NCBI RefSeq assembly: GCF_003046795.1
Contig: NZ_PZKN01000036.1
Location: 1 to 37,733, forward strand
DNA length: 37,733 nt
From: Desulfonatronum sp. SC1
GTDB taxonomy: Bacteria; Desulfobacterota; Desulfovibrionia; Desulfovibrionales; Desulfonatronaceae
Reading direction: 5' to 3'
Shown here: one piece after another, positions 16,335-24,227 of the stretch
How positions within the stretch are numbered: position 1 is the stretch's first letter
Layout: every line of letters begins with the position of its first letter
The notes under the pieces: generated by a model
The model's input: the letters and a program-made list of their open reading frames with translations, nothing else
Database searches by the model: none
Told to the model about the DNA's origin: nothing
Made by a program: the position numbers and the translations under genes

Positions 16335-17110
16335 CTTTGCTGACCACCTATTTCCCGCTTGCCGCCCTGGCCCTCGGCCTCGTTTTGGGCAGCTTCTACA
16401 ACGTCTGCATCCATCGCTATCTGACCGGGGAATCCATTGTCCTGCCGGCCTCGCATTGTCCGCGTTGCCGCAACGCGCTTTCCTGGTGGGAGAACATTCC
16501 GCTGATCAGCTTTCTCCTGTTGCGCGGGCGGTGCCGGGCTTGCAAGGAGCCCATTTCCTGGCGCTATCCCATCGTGGAGGCGGTTTCCGGGACCTGGGCG
16601 CTGCTGCTGGCAGTGCATTTCGGCCTGGGCTGGGAATGGCTCTTGTACATGGTCGTTGGCGGATTGCTGATCATCATGAGCTTCATCGATTTTCAGGAAT
16701 TCATCCTGCCGGACGTGTTCACGTTTCCAGGAGCGATTCTGGCTTTTGCCGGGACGGCCTTGCTGACCAACATGCCTTGGGTTGACTCCCTGCTGGGCGC
16801 GGTGATCGGCGCGGGGGCTTTCTGGTTGCTGCAGAAAGGTTATTATCTATTGCGCGGCGTGGAGGGGTTGGGGACCGGGGACATCAAGCTGATGCTAATG
16901 CTCGGGGCCCTGGTGGGGTGGCAGGGGCTGCCGATGATGATCTTTTTGGCCGCGTTCACGGCCCTGGCGGCCAGCCTGGGCTACATGGCAAAAAATGCCC
17001 ATCAGGGCATGCGGACCCGGATTCCCTTCGGTCCGTTTCTCAGCCTGGGAGCCATGCTTCAAATCTTGTACGGGCCGATTTTGATGCGGCTTTTGCTGCC
17101 TCTGGCGTAG
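16331..17110 (+). CDS. pilD: Prepilin peptidase / N-methyltransferase (A24 family)
   Basis: An inner-membrane aspartyl protease that removes the leader of type IV prepilins and pseudopilins and methylates the new N-terminus. 259 residues with about 7-8 membrane spans. The N-terminal methyltransferase-type domain has the GSFYNVCIHR motif and two CxxC pairs (C43/C46, C68/C71) for zinc. The protease aspartates are D120 in FIDFQE and D184 in GTGDIKLM. The C-terminal RIPFGPFL segment is conserved. It is translationally coupled to the small antitoxin-like gene by a 4-base overlap. No pilin or type II secretion genes are in the window, so the substrates are elsewhere. Confidence 0.95.
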   Translation: MTLLTTYFPLAALALGLVLGSFYNVCIHRYLTGESIVLPASHCPRCRNALSWWENIPLISFLLLRGRCRACKEPISWRYPIVEAVSGTWALLLAVHFGLGWEWLLYMVVGGLLIIMSFIDFQEFILPDVFTFPGAILAFAGTALLTNMPWVDSLLGAVIGAGAFWLLQKGYYLLRGVEGLGTGDIKLMLMLGALVGWQGLPMMIFLAAFTALAASLGYMAKNAHQGMRTRIPFGPFLSLGAMLQILYGPILMRLLLPLA

Positions 17111-17229
17111 CTCGCAACAGGTTCAGCTTGCGGCCGATTTAAGCCAGCTTGACCCATGCAGGTGAAGTTGGCAACCAATTTGCAAATACGCAAAGCATAC
17201 GGATTTCACCTCCATCCAGGAGCACCCCC

Positions 17230-17724
17230 ATGAAGATCAATCCAGATCAATCTTCTCTCGTCAAGGCGGATGCGGAACGGGATGTCCGAAGGGTGAACAG
17301 GGGCAGTGAACGGTTTGAAGATCTGCTCCTTCGCGCTACGGAAAACGTCCCGTCCGGCCAAAGCCCGCCGTCCGGTTCGGCACAGCCCCTGAGCACCGGG
17401 GATGCGATGCGTCTGACCCCGACCCAGATGCTCTTTCCCGTTGACAAAACCCCAGGATTCGAGAGCACGGCCATGGACTCCCTCGATAATCTGCTTTCGA
17501 GGTGGGAAAAATATGCCCACCAGTTGGCCGCCCAGCCCCCGGAGTTACGCAGCGCCAACGGCATCCTTGATGAGATTTCCACCGAGATCGGTGCATTGAA
17601 GGCCAACTGGCCCCAGCAGACCCCGCCTCAGCCCATGGTTCCGGAACTGCGAGGCGTGCTTGACGAACTGGAAGTTATGGCCGTCACCGAGCGGATCAAG
17701 TTCAACCGCGGAGACTATATTTAG
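17230..17724 (+). CDS. Hypothetical protein (164 aa), no recognised domain
   Basis: I do not recognise this gene. ATG at 17230 is chosen because AGGAG lies at 17218-17222, 7 bases upstream; a longer in-frame start at 17149 has no such site. There is no signal peptide or membrane segment. Residues 1-80 are polar and Pro/Ser-rich; residues about 85-164 look helical (MDSLDNLLSRWEKYAHQL, then LDELEVMAVTERIKFNRGDY). This architecture, a disordered head and short helical bundle, is common in flagellar or secretion accessory proteins, but that is only a guess. It follows pilD by 119 bases on the same strand and converges with thpR, whose stop is 15 bases away. Confidence 0.7.
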   Translation: MKINPDQSSLVKADAERDVRRVNRGSERFEDLLLRATENVPSGQSPPSGSAQPLSTGDAMRLTPTQMLFPVDKTPGFESTAMDSLDNLLSRWEKYAHQLAAQPPELRSANGILDEISTEIGALKANWPQQTPPQPMVPELRGVLDELEVMAVTERIKFNRGDYI

Positions 17725-17739
17725 ATCGACGGGAGCCGA

Positions 17740-18375
17740 TCACCTCGTGGCTCCCGTCATCAGTCTCCATTCCGCCAGGGGCCGATAGTCCGGCCCTTCC
17801 GCGGACAAGCGACTCTCCCAGAGCACCATCCGGTCCACGGTGATTTCCGGCCAGGAAACCTCTCCCACGGAGCGGAGAATATCGACACAAGGCGACGCGG
17901 ATGAGTGCCTGGTTTCCCGTGAACCACGCCGCGCCATGCCGTGGCGGTCTTTTCGTGGCGGCTTGATCCGCGCCACGGTCAGATGCGGTCGAAACGTCCG
18001 TTCCTCTCTGGCAAAGCCCAGGCCCGCGCATATGGCTTCGACCCAGACCGCCAGTTCACGGGCCTGCTCTACCCCCTTGCCCAGCCCCACCCAGACAACC
18101 CGAGGCCTGCGTGGATCCGGGAAGAATCCTGCGTCGTGCCCCTGCAACGCAAACGCCGGGCAAGGTTTTTCCTCGGACAACCCCTCCCCCAATGCCTCCA
18201 GCAAGGGCTTGACCCGTTCCTCCTGAATTTCTCCCAAGAATTTCAAGGTCAGATGCCAGTTCCCCGGTTTGGTCCAGGATACCCTGGAGCCCAACGAAGT
18301 TTTCCATTCCTGAATGATGCCGGCCAGCAATCGCTGGTAGTCTTCGGGCAACGGCAAGCCAATGAAGCAGCGCAT
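17740..18375 (-). CDS. thpR: RNA 2',3'-cyclic phosphodiesterase (LigT/ThpR)
   Basis: A 2H phosphoesterase that opens 2',3'-cyclic phosphates on RNA ends. 211 residues, slightly longer than the usual 180-190. The two HxT motifs are H41-L-T43 in WHLTLKFLG and H131-L-T133 in FRPHLTVARIK. MRCFIGLPLP at the start and MVLWESRLSAEGPDYRPL at the end are typical. The insert RKDRHGMARRGSRETRHSS after the second motif is longer than usual. An AGGAG ribosome binding site precedes ATG 18375. It lies 45 bases downstream of the CULT-domain gene and is probably co-transcribed with it. Confidence 0.93.
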   Translation of the reverse strand: MRCFIGLPLPEDYQRLLAGIIQEWKTSLGSRVSWTKPGNWHLTLKFLGEIQEERVKPLLEALGEGLSEEKPCPAFALQGHDAGFFPDPRRPRVVWVGLGKGVEQARELAVWVEAICAGLGFAREERTFRPHLTVARIKPPRKDRHGMARRGSRETRHSSASPCVDILRSVGEVSWPEITVDRMVLWESRLSAEGPDYRPLAEWRLMTGATR

Positions 18376-18420
18376 GCGTTTCTCCTGTTCGAGCTGTTCT
18401 CCGGAGTCCTTTGAAATGGG

Positions 18421-18897
18421 TCACCCTTCCTCGATCAGTCTATCCAGGATCAAGCCGAAAAAACCGGAATCCCGGCCGCCCTGAAAGCGCCAGCCGAGAT
18501 GCGCCCCGCAAGCCGCGCACGCTGCGACCTGCCAGGCGAGGCCGGGAAACCAGGAGAATTCGGTGCTGGGCGAGCTTGCCGGGAGCGCGCCGGGAGCGCG
18601 GGCGAAGCAGCCGATTTCAAAGACGTGTCCGTGGGGGTTGAAGAAGACATGGTCGTGGCGACCGTTGATCATGATGCGTTGCTCCTTCGAGGTGATTGTC
18701 GATCCGCAAGCGCGGCAACGCAGGGCCGGTCCAGGGGGCATTTCGGTCTCTTCCAGGGATTCTTCGACGAGAATATGCTCCGGGCTTCGGCCATGGTCCA
18801 GGCGAAGCATTTCGGTTCGAACCATCCGTGCTTTCTTCCAAAAACTCGGCGGAGTGGCTTCAGCGACCGTCATGGCACGTCGGTTCAAGGGCTTCAT
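18421..18897 (-). CDS. Cereblon-type (CULT) domain protein
   Basis: A 158-residue protein whose residues 58-158 match the CULT domain, the ligand-binding fold of cereblon, which in bacteria binds small cyclic-imide-like ligands; its bacterial role is unknown. Visible: zinc cysteines C61/C64 (CRACG) and C127/C130 (CAACG), and the aromatic cage W116 (FSWFPG), W122 (AWQ), W136 and F138 (GWRF). The tail is FFGLILDRLIEE. Residues 1-57 are a polar head with no motif. ATG 18897 is chosen because GGAGG lies 5-6 bases upstream; longer frames run into a palindromic repeat. It shares a strand with thpR, 45 bases downstream. No E3 ligase or protease partner is encoded nearby. Confidence 0.83.
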   Translation of the reverse strand: MKPLNRRAMTVAEATPPSFWKKARMVRTEMLRLDHGRSPEHILVEESLEETEMPPGPALRCRACGSTITSKEQRIMINGRHDHVFFNPHGHVFEIGCFARAPGALPASSPSTEFSWFPGLAWQVAACAACGAHLGWRFQGGRDSGFFGLILDRLIEEG

Positions 18898-18963
18898 GAA
18901 TCCTCCATGTCTTGAAATTGCTGAAGAAGACCGGGCAACCTGCCATCGGGGATTCCGTGTTGT

Positions 18964-19051
18964 CTGGATGCCGGCCTGCGTCGGCATGACGGAATGGAGT
19001 GCCACGTTGGTAAGCTCCCTCGGTCGTTACCCCGGCGCAGGCCGGGGTCCA
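18964..19051. repeat. Inverted pair of palindromic 'PTQAGIQ'-type repeats
   Basis: Unit 1 (18964-18991) is TGGATGCCGGCCTGCGTCGG followed by CATGACG. Unit 2 (19025-19051) is CGTTACCCCGGCGCAGGCCG followed by GGGTCCA, and its reverse complement matches unit 1 at about 21 of 27 bases. The differences keep each unit's own stem paired (TGCCGG/CGGCA versus CCCCGG/CCGGGG). Thirty-three bases separate them. Such units are widespread intergenic repeats in proteobacteria and translate as PTQAGIQ or PAQAGIQ. They lie in the gap 18898-19234, which otherwise holds only a possible gene remnant. Confidence 0.75.
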
Positions 19052-19067
19052 AGTGTTTTCGTATGGT

Positions 19068-19247
19068 TCAATTGTCCGGAGTTGTTGAGCAGTGACCATA
19101 TTTTGTGTATCTGCTCGTCGACTGACTTTTGGACTTTCTCGTCGAGTTGGGGCAGATGAGCACGATGTGGTCGAAGGAGGGGCGGTCGTGCTCCGCACAC
19201 TCCAGCAGATCGAGATAAACGTCGGAGGAAGCTGATGCGGGATGTCA
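19068..19247 (-). pseudogene. Possible gene remnant between the CULT and HD-GYP genes
   Basis: Between stop codons at 19247 and 19068 on the minus strand, the frame reads SSDVYLDLLECAEHDRP and then SFDHIVLICPN, which looks like ordinary protein (a strand-helix-strand pattern) before degenerating into Ser/Thr/Lys-rich text. There is no ATG start and it overlaps the start region of the plus-strand HD-GYP gene. I cannot assign a family. It could be the relic of a P-loop ATPase-like gene or simply chance. Confidence 0.2.
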
Positions 19248-20020
19248 CGGATGATCTTGTGCGGATTATGGAGCGGATTGCCGGTGGTGAATATGGAAGC
19301 GATCTCTTCCGGTACAGTACGGAGGAGCATCCGGAAATGGTGCGCAGGATCGCCGAGGCCATGGGGATGATGATGGTCAAGGTGGAGGCCAGGGAGCAGC
19401 GCATCTTGATGGACCTGGAAGAACTTAGCGAGCGGCACGAAATGTTCAAGAAAGCGGTGACCACCTTCGTGCTGACCATGTCCTCCGCGATAGGGGCTCG
19501 CGATCCCTACACCCAGGGGCACGAACAGCGTACCGCCGGGTATGCCTTGCGACTGGCCCGAAGGGTCGGCTTGTCCATGGAGGACGCCCAGTTTGTATAT
19601 CTCGGGGCCATGCTGCATGATATCGGCAAGCTCGGTTTTTCCGATGCGCTGTTCAGCGACGAGGATTGTCGCGATTCCCAGGAATTGCTGCAAACGATCA
19701 AGGCCCATCCGGAAATCGGCAGTTCCATCCTGCACTGGCTCGACTTCCTAGGCCCCGCCCTGGACGTGGTGCGTCACCATCATGAGCGCATGGACGGTTC
19801 GGGGTATCCGCAGGGTCTGGTCGGCGAGGACATTCCCTATTTCGCCCGGATCGTGGCCGTGGCCGACACCTTTGACGCCATTACCACGGATCGTCCCTAC
19901 CAACGCGGCAAGACCATGCGCGAAGGTCTCGCCACTCTTGAGGCCATCGCCGGATACCATCTCGACCCGGTCCTGGTGGCCGCGTTTCAGGAGGAGGTTC
20001 TGGAGAATGGGCTGGAATAG
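19235..20020 (+). CDS. HD-GYP domain protein (putative cyclic-di-GMP phosphodiesterase)
   Basis: HD-GYP proteins hydrolyse cyclic di-GMP or cyclic GAMP. 261 residues, cytoplasmic, with no signal peptide or membrane span. Residues 1-80 are a helical, coiled-coil-prone head without a clear sensor. The catalytic part runs from about 85: HEQRTAGYALRLAR, LGAMLHDIGKLGF with the HD pair, KAHPEIGSSIL, VRHHHERMDGSGYP with the GYP signature, and VAVADTFDAITTDRPY. Essentially all metal-ligand positions are present, so it should be active. GGAGGAAG lies 7 bases before ATG 19235. It converges with pncC, with a GATCGG-type hairpin between them. The regulated process cannot be inferred from context. Confidence 0.92.
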   Translation: MRDVTDDLVRIMERIAGGEYGSDLFRYSTEEHPEMVRRIAEAMGMMMVKVEAREQRILMDLEELSERHEMFKKAVTTFVLTMSSAIGARDPYTQGHEQRTAGYALRLARRVGLSMEDAQFVYLGAMLHDIGKLGFSDALFSDEDCRDSQELLQTIKAHPEIGSSILHWLDFLGPALDVVRHHHERMDGSGYPQGLVGEDIPYFARIVAVADTFDAITTDRPYQRGKTMREGLATLEAIAGYHLDPVLVAAFQEEVLENGLE

Positions 20021-20048
20021 CTGTCGTGCCTGTTCAGCACAGAGTAAT

Positions 20049-20143
20049 GCCGGAGTCGGAATCGGGATCGGGATCGAAAACGCTGGGATGCGTTCTTATT
20101 ATTTCCTGTTCCGATTCCGATCCCGCCCCCGACTCCGATGGCC
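20049..20143. repeat. GATCGG-type imperfect hairpin between convergent genes
   Basis: Left arm GCCGGAGTCGGAATCGGGAT (from 20049) and right arm, read as its complement, CGGAGTCGGGGGCGGGATCG (20114-20143) match over roughly 25 positions around a 37-base loop. Both arms are built from GGAATC/GGGATC units. Located between the stops of the HD-GYP gene (plus) and pncC (minus), it may act as a two-way transcription stop. Confidence 0.65.
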
Positions 20144-20170
20144 GCAGGAAAAGCACACAGCGAGTGCTGG

Positions 20171-20677
20171 TCAGCCGCCCGTCCTCCTAACCATGTCCAA
20201 CATCCCTTCCAGAGCCGCCCGGGCAGCCTGCTGCTTGACTTCCAGGCGAGTCCCGGAAAAACGCCAAAGCGTGCTGCAAGTCGCGTCGCCCAAGGCCCAG
20301 GCCATCCAGACCGTGCCCACCGGCTTTTCCGGGGTTCCCCCGTCCGGACCGGCGATGCCGGAAACGGCCAGGGCGGCTTTGGCGCCGAAAGTCTGTTGGA
20401 CACCCGCGGCCATGGCCAGGACCGTCTCCCGACTGACCGCTCCATGGGTCGCCAACACGATCTCCGGCACCCCTAAGACCTGCTGTTTGACGGAGTTGGC
20501 GTAGGCCACCACGCCGCCCGCGAACCAACGTGAACTGCCTGAGACATTGGTCGCTTCGTGGGCGATCAGGCCGCCGGTGCAGGATTCGGCCGTCGCAAGC
20601 AGCGCCGTTCGCTTGCAAAGCTCCGCGCCGAGGGCCCGGATGATATCTTCGAGTTTGTCACCTTCCGCATTGGGCAT
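20171..20677 (-). CDS. pncC: Nicotinamide-nucleotide amidohydrolase (CinA C-terminal domain)
   Basis: PncC deamidates nicotinamide mononucleotide to nicotinate mononucleotide, returning it to NAD synthesis. 168 residues from ATG 20677, preceded by GGAG at 9-base spacing; a longer in-frame start exists but lacks support. This is the stand-alone CinA C-terminal domain, without the MoaB-like N-terminal half. Motifs: LATAESCTGGLIAHE, GSSRWFAGGVVAYAN, GAVSRETVLAMA and VSGIAGPDGGTPEKPVGTVW. It is divergent from nadK (gap 20678-20920, which holds only short palindromes such as CTTGCCTGGCAAG), and both enzymes belong to pyridine nucleotide metabolism. Confidence 0.95.
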   Translation of the reverse strand: MPNAEGDKLEDIIRALGAELCKRTALLATAESCTGGLIAHEATNVSGSSRWFAGGVVAYANSVKQQVLGVPEIVLATHGAVSRETVLAMAAGVQQTFGAKAALAVSGIAGPDGGTPEKPVGTVWMAWALGDATCSTLWRFSGTRLEVKQQAARAALEGMLDMVRRTGG

Positions 20678-20920
20678 TGACTGCGTCTCCTTTTCCGGGC
20701 CGCTTCCCTTTGGTGCTGCCGGTTCGGCAATCCTTGATCCATGAATGGGTAAAGGGTAATGCCTTGCCTGGCAAGTACATCGACAAAGGCCACCGACCAT
20801 CCACACGACGCCTCCGCGCAAACGTGAAAGACGCATCAAGGATCCTTCCCTTATGATTCATTTTTTTCTCCGCTTGGATACCCCGTTTTCCCCAAAAGTT
20901 TGGCCATGCGGGGTCACGGC

Positions 20921-21775
20921 ATGAGTCGCATCCACCCCAAGTCCATCCTTCTGGTCGTCAAACAAGGTCATGGCGAAGCCCTCGGTCTGGCTAACGAAAT
21001 CTCTGGCTGGCTGACCCGGCGCGGGATCGTTGCCCGGGTTACGGAGAACGAGGACGACCTCTCTGCGTGTTTGCCTGCCCAAAGCCAGACTCCGACCCTG
21101 GCTCTCGTTCTGGGCGGGGACGGGACCATGATCAGCGTAGCCCGGAAGATCTGCTCCAACGACATGGCGCTGCTGGGGATCAACTTCGCGCGGGTGGGAT
21201 TTCTGACGGAATGCTCCCGGGAGGCCTGGAAGGAGGTTCTGGAGGACATTCTTGCCAACGGGGCCGCGGTGTCCTCACGCCTGCTCCTGGATGTCCGCCT
21301 GGTTCGCGACGACGCCACCCTGCTTTCAACCGTCGCGGTGAACGATATCGTGGTCGGTCGGGGAAATTTGGCCCGGCTGGTCAACCTGGAACTGTTTTTC
21401 GCGGACGAACGAATCACCGCCCTACGGGCCGACGGACTGGTACTCTCCACGCCCACCGGGGCTTCTGCCTATTCCTACTCCGCGGGGGGGCCGCTGATCT
21501 ATCCGGAATTGGAGGTGATTTGCGCCACTCCGATCTGTTCGTTCCTGACGGAAGTCAAGCCGTTCGTCTTTCCGGCCGATCAGGAAATCCGGGTCCGGGT
21601 GAACGAGGAGACGGCCGAGGTGTTTCTGACCCTTGACGGACAATCGGGCTGGCCGTTGCGTAAGGGAGACACGGTTCTGGTCAGCAGGTCGTCCCGAAGA
21701 ATGCATCTGGTCAGGTATCCGGGGTCGTCCTATTTTCAAAAACTCAAGGCCAAAGGTTTTCTTCGGGAGATCTGA
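20921..21775 (+). CDS. nadK: NAD kinase
   Basis: Phosphorylates NAD to NADP (cytoplasm). 284 residues from ATG 20921, chosen because GGGG lies 8 bases upstream; ATG 20906 and TTG 20900 are alternatives. The GGDGT motif is at 65-69 (LVLGGDGTMISVAR), LLGINFARVGFLTE follows, and the second conserved region is ADGLVLSTPTGASAYSYSAGGPL. The C-terminal ALDGQ-like motif is LTLDGQSGWPL. The next gene starts with GTG one base after this stop, so the ARMT1-like protein is very likely co-translated. Confidence 0.96.
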   Translation: MSRIHPKSILLVVKQGHGEALGLANEISGWLTRRGIVARVTENEDDLSACLPAQSQTPTLALVLGGDGTMISVARKICSNDMALLGINFARVGFLTECSREAWKEVLEDILANGAAVSSRLLLDVRLVRDDATLLSTVAVNDIVVGRGNLARLVNLELFFADERITALRADGLVLSTPTGASAYSYSAGGPLIYPELEVICATPICSFLTEVKPFVFPADQEIRVRVNEETAEVFLTLDGQSGWPLRKGDTVLVSRSSRRMHLVRYPGSSYFQKLKAKGFLREI

Positions 21776-21776
21776 C

Positions 21777-23597
21777 GTGTCCACCCATCTTCGCACCGGC
21801 TCCTCCCCAGAGTTCCGGCTGGGCCATGATCCCCGGCTGGATGCCTGGATTCTGCATTTTCTCACTGAAAACAATCTGGACCACGCCACCAATCCGGAGG
21901 AGAACGCTTCACCGGAACAGATTCGGTTCATGGTGGATCTGGACGATGACCAGTTTTTCCCGGCCTGCACGGATTGGATGCTGGACTATCTGCTCAAGCA
22001 GGAGCTGGCTCCGGCCCTGCGCGCCGAGTACGCCCGGCACTGGAAAAGCCTGTTTCGCCTGGTCCGCGAACAGATTGCCGACCCGTACCTGCGGGACAAG
22101 ATCGTCGCCCTGTGTCAGTTCAAGTTCCGTTCCGCCCTGCGATCGTCCATTGTCATTCCCTCGCGGTTGATCAAATGGATGCTGACGATCTTCATGAGCC
22201 ACAGCGGGCTGGATGATCCGCTCCGGGACCGCAAACGCCGGGCCAACGCCCGGGCCTACGCCTTCACGCAGACCGCGTTGTACCGCCGGATCGTCAGCGC
22301 CTGCCCCCAAGATATCATCGCCTGCACCAACATGGACCAACTGCGGGAGGATCTGGACCTTCTGGAACTGAAGCGACTGGTGCGCCTAGCCACGTTGCAC
22401 GGGATCTGGGAAGCCAAGGAGTTCCGCCTGCACAAGACCGTGGCCGAATGGACCGACGTTCTTCCGGTCTGGGAGTCCAAGGAGATTCAGCCGGACGCCA
22501 AGACCTTGCTGGACGAAATGGACGCTCCCTGGCCGGAGTTCGAGGAGTTACGGGGCTATCTGTTCCAGAAGCGCCATGACTCCCTGAAGATTCTTTACCT
22601 GCCCGGCGAAAGCGGAGCCGTGCTGTTCGACATTTTGATCGTCCGCGCCCTGATGCGCCAGGGGCACCGGGTCATTCTGGCCCTGAAGGAAGGGTTCGAC
22701 TTCATGGCTCCTACGGTCTGGGACGCGGATTATGACCCCGTACTCGCCGAATCTCTGGATGACGCCTTTTATCTCACAGACAACCAGGTTTCCAAGAACG
22801 AACTGCTGAAACGGATTCGGGAACATCAACTTCTGGTGATTTCGGACGGCACTCGTGAGCGTCTGAACCTGTACCGGACCAGCTTGACCTTCGCCAGAGC
22901 CTGGAAAGAGGCGAACCTGGTTCTAGCCAACGGCCATGACCATTATCGACGGCTGATCCCCGTGAGCCAGCGGTTCACCCGGGACATCGTCGCCTTTTAC
23001 CGCGACGAGGACGGAAAAATGTTTTTTTCGTGCAAGCCGCGCTCCGAGCGCATCCGGCACGTCACGGAGCGGGAGTTGCTGGTCAAGGCCGAGAAGCTCA
23101 TCGACGCCATGCGCCAGGCCAGGGCTGCGGACAACACCGTGATTTTTTACAGTGCCATCATCGGGTCCATTCCCGGACAGACCAAGACGGCCATCGCCGT
23201 GCTCAACGCCTTTACAGCGCATCTACGCTCCAGGCTGGAACAGTCCCTGATCATCAACCCCGCTGAACACTTCGAGCCGGGTATGGACGGGGACGACCTG
23301 ATGTACATGTGGGAGAAGGTGCAGCGCAGCGGATTCATCGACGTCTGGCGGTTCCAGACCGTGGAGGACATCGAACGCGCCTTTGAATTGCTGGGCCAGA
23401 AGATGCCTGCGGTCTGGAACGGCAAGGACGCCACTTATTCCACGGGCTGCACCAAGGAAATGAAGATCGCCCTGGACATGCAAAAGCGACACCCCGAACT
23501 CCAGATCATCGGCCCGGACCCGGCCAAATTCTTCCGTCGTCGGGAGTACGGAGTGGGTAAGTACTTTGATATCAGCCTGGAACGGGCTTGGCGGTAG
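21777..23597 (+). CDS. ARMT1/DUF89-like domain protein downstream of nadK
   Basis: A 606-residue cytoplasmic protein. The start is GTG 21777 (VSTHLRTGSSPEFRLGHDPR), one base after nadK with GGGAGA about 6 bases upstream; the open frame further upstream only overlaps nadK. Residues 1-300 resemble the helical N-terminal region of DUF89 proteins. The later part carries the Rossmann-like core of the family: LKILYLPGESGAVLFDILIV, VILALKEGFDF, LLVISDGTRERLNLYRTS and ANLVLANGHDHYRRL. Family members are metal-dependent damage-control phosphatases acting on phosphometabolites. The C-terminal 150 residues (from VTERELLVKAEKLIDAM) are an additional domain I cannot name. The pairing with nadK suggests repair of damaged pyridine nucleotides, but that is inference. 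Confidence 0.65.
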   Translation: MSTHLRTGSSPEFRLGHDPRLDAWILHFLTENNLDHATNPEENASPEQIRFMVDLDDDQFFPACTDWMLDYLLKQELAPALRAEYARHWKSLFRLVREQIADPYLRDKIVALCQFKFRSALRSSIVIPSRLIKWMLTIFMSHSGLDDPLRDRKRRANARAYAFTQTALYRRIVSACPQDIIACTNMDQLREDLDLLELKRLVRLATLHGIWEAKEFRLHKTVAEWTDVLPVWESKEIQPDAKTLLDEMDAPWPEFEELRGYLFQKRHDSLKILYLPGESGAVLFDILIVRALMRQGHRVILALKEGFDFMAPTVWDADYDPVLAESLDDAFYLTDNQVSKNELLKRIREHQLLVISDGTRERLNLYRTSLTFARAWKEANLVLANGHDHYRRLIPVSQRFTRDIVAFYRDEDGKMFFSCKPRSERIRHVTERELLVKAEKLIDAMRQARAADNTVIFYSAIIGSIPGQTKTAIAVLNAFTAHLRSRLEQSLIINPAEHFEPGMDGDDLMYMWEKVQRSGFIDVWRFQTVEDIERAFELLGQKMPAVWNGKDATYSTGCTKEMKIALDMQKRHPELQIIGPDPAKFFRRREYGVGKYFDISLERAWR

Positions 23598-23720
23598 AGT
23601 CGAGACGGCAAATGAGCGGGGAGTCGTGGGAAGGAAGTATTTGCAGCCCCAGGGGCGAGCATTTTGATGACCGCCGGTGATTCGCAGTCGTAATAATCAA
23701 GCGTGTTTTATTTTGCTGAG

Positions 23721-24227
23721 ATGGACCTCTCTATGCCCAAAGGAACTGACGCCGCGGTAACGGATCGCTCTGATTGCCAAAGCCGACAGCACAGCCTCCA
23801 GCAACCCAAATCGGAGGATCTGGTCGCGCTGCTTCAGCCCGTTCTTGCGCAGGAAAGCGAAATCATCGCGGCGTATCTTTTCGGGTCCGCCGCAAAGGGA
23901 CACATGCGGGCCGGCAGCGACGTCGATGTCGCGATCGTCCTGGATGGCCACGGACCCAGGACGGATCGGAAGCGCCTGTTTGATCGGCTTCTGCCCGTGC
24001 TGTGTCGCGCTGTTCGCCATGACGTTCACCTGATCATTCTCAATGACGCCTCCTATCTACTCAGAGCCCAGGTCGTCCACGACGGTCGGCTGATCCACGT
24101 CGCGGACCCTGAAAAGCTGGCCTGGTTTCGGATGATCAGTACGGCCCTGTACGCGGAATTCTCTCCCATTCTGGAAATGACTCGCGCCGGGTTGCAACGA
24201 AAACTGCGGGAGCGTACCCGTGCCTAG
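23721..24227 (+). CDS. mntA: MntA-type nucleotidyltransferase antitoxin
   Basis: Minimal nucleotidyltransferase of the type VII HepT/MntA toxin-antitoxin systems. Proteins of this family neutralise the HEPN toxin by adenylylating a tyrosine near its active site. 168 residues from ATG 23721. The signature AAYLFGSAAKG followed by SDVDVAIVL gives the GS-x10-DxD metal site (G55, S56, D67, D69), and a third acidic residue is likely in HDVHLIILND. The first 35 residues are an extension beyond the usual start; GTG 23703 and ATG 23733 are alternative starts. The stop overlaps the hepT start by eight bases. Confidence 0.88.
   Translation: MDLSMPKGTDAAVTDRSDCQSRQHSLQQPKSEDLVALLQPVLAQESEIIAAYLFGSAAKGHMRAGSDVDVAIVLDGHGPRTDRKRLFDRLLPVLCRAVRHDVHLIILNDASYLLRAQVVHDGRLIHVADPEKLAWFRMISTALYAEFSPILEMTRAGLQRKLRERTRA

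Noticed and set aside
17110-17229. Sigma-28 flagellar promoter (GCCGATTT near 17132) before the 164-residue protein
   Set aside because: No matching TAAA element at the right distance; the -10-like match alone is not enough.
19085-19235. Short GTG-start frame (48 codons) ending at the HD-GYP start codon
   Set aside because: Arg/Val-rich with no independent ribosome site; the opposite strand in the same stretch looks more protein-like.
20678-20839. N-terminal extension of pncC (54 extra residues)
   Set aside because: The downstream ATG has a proper GGAG site and matches the known start of CinA C-terminal domain proteins.
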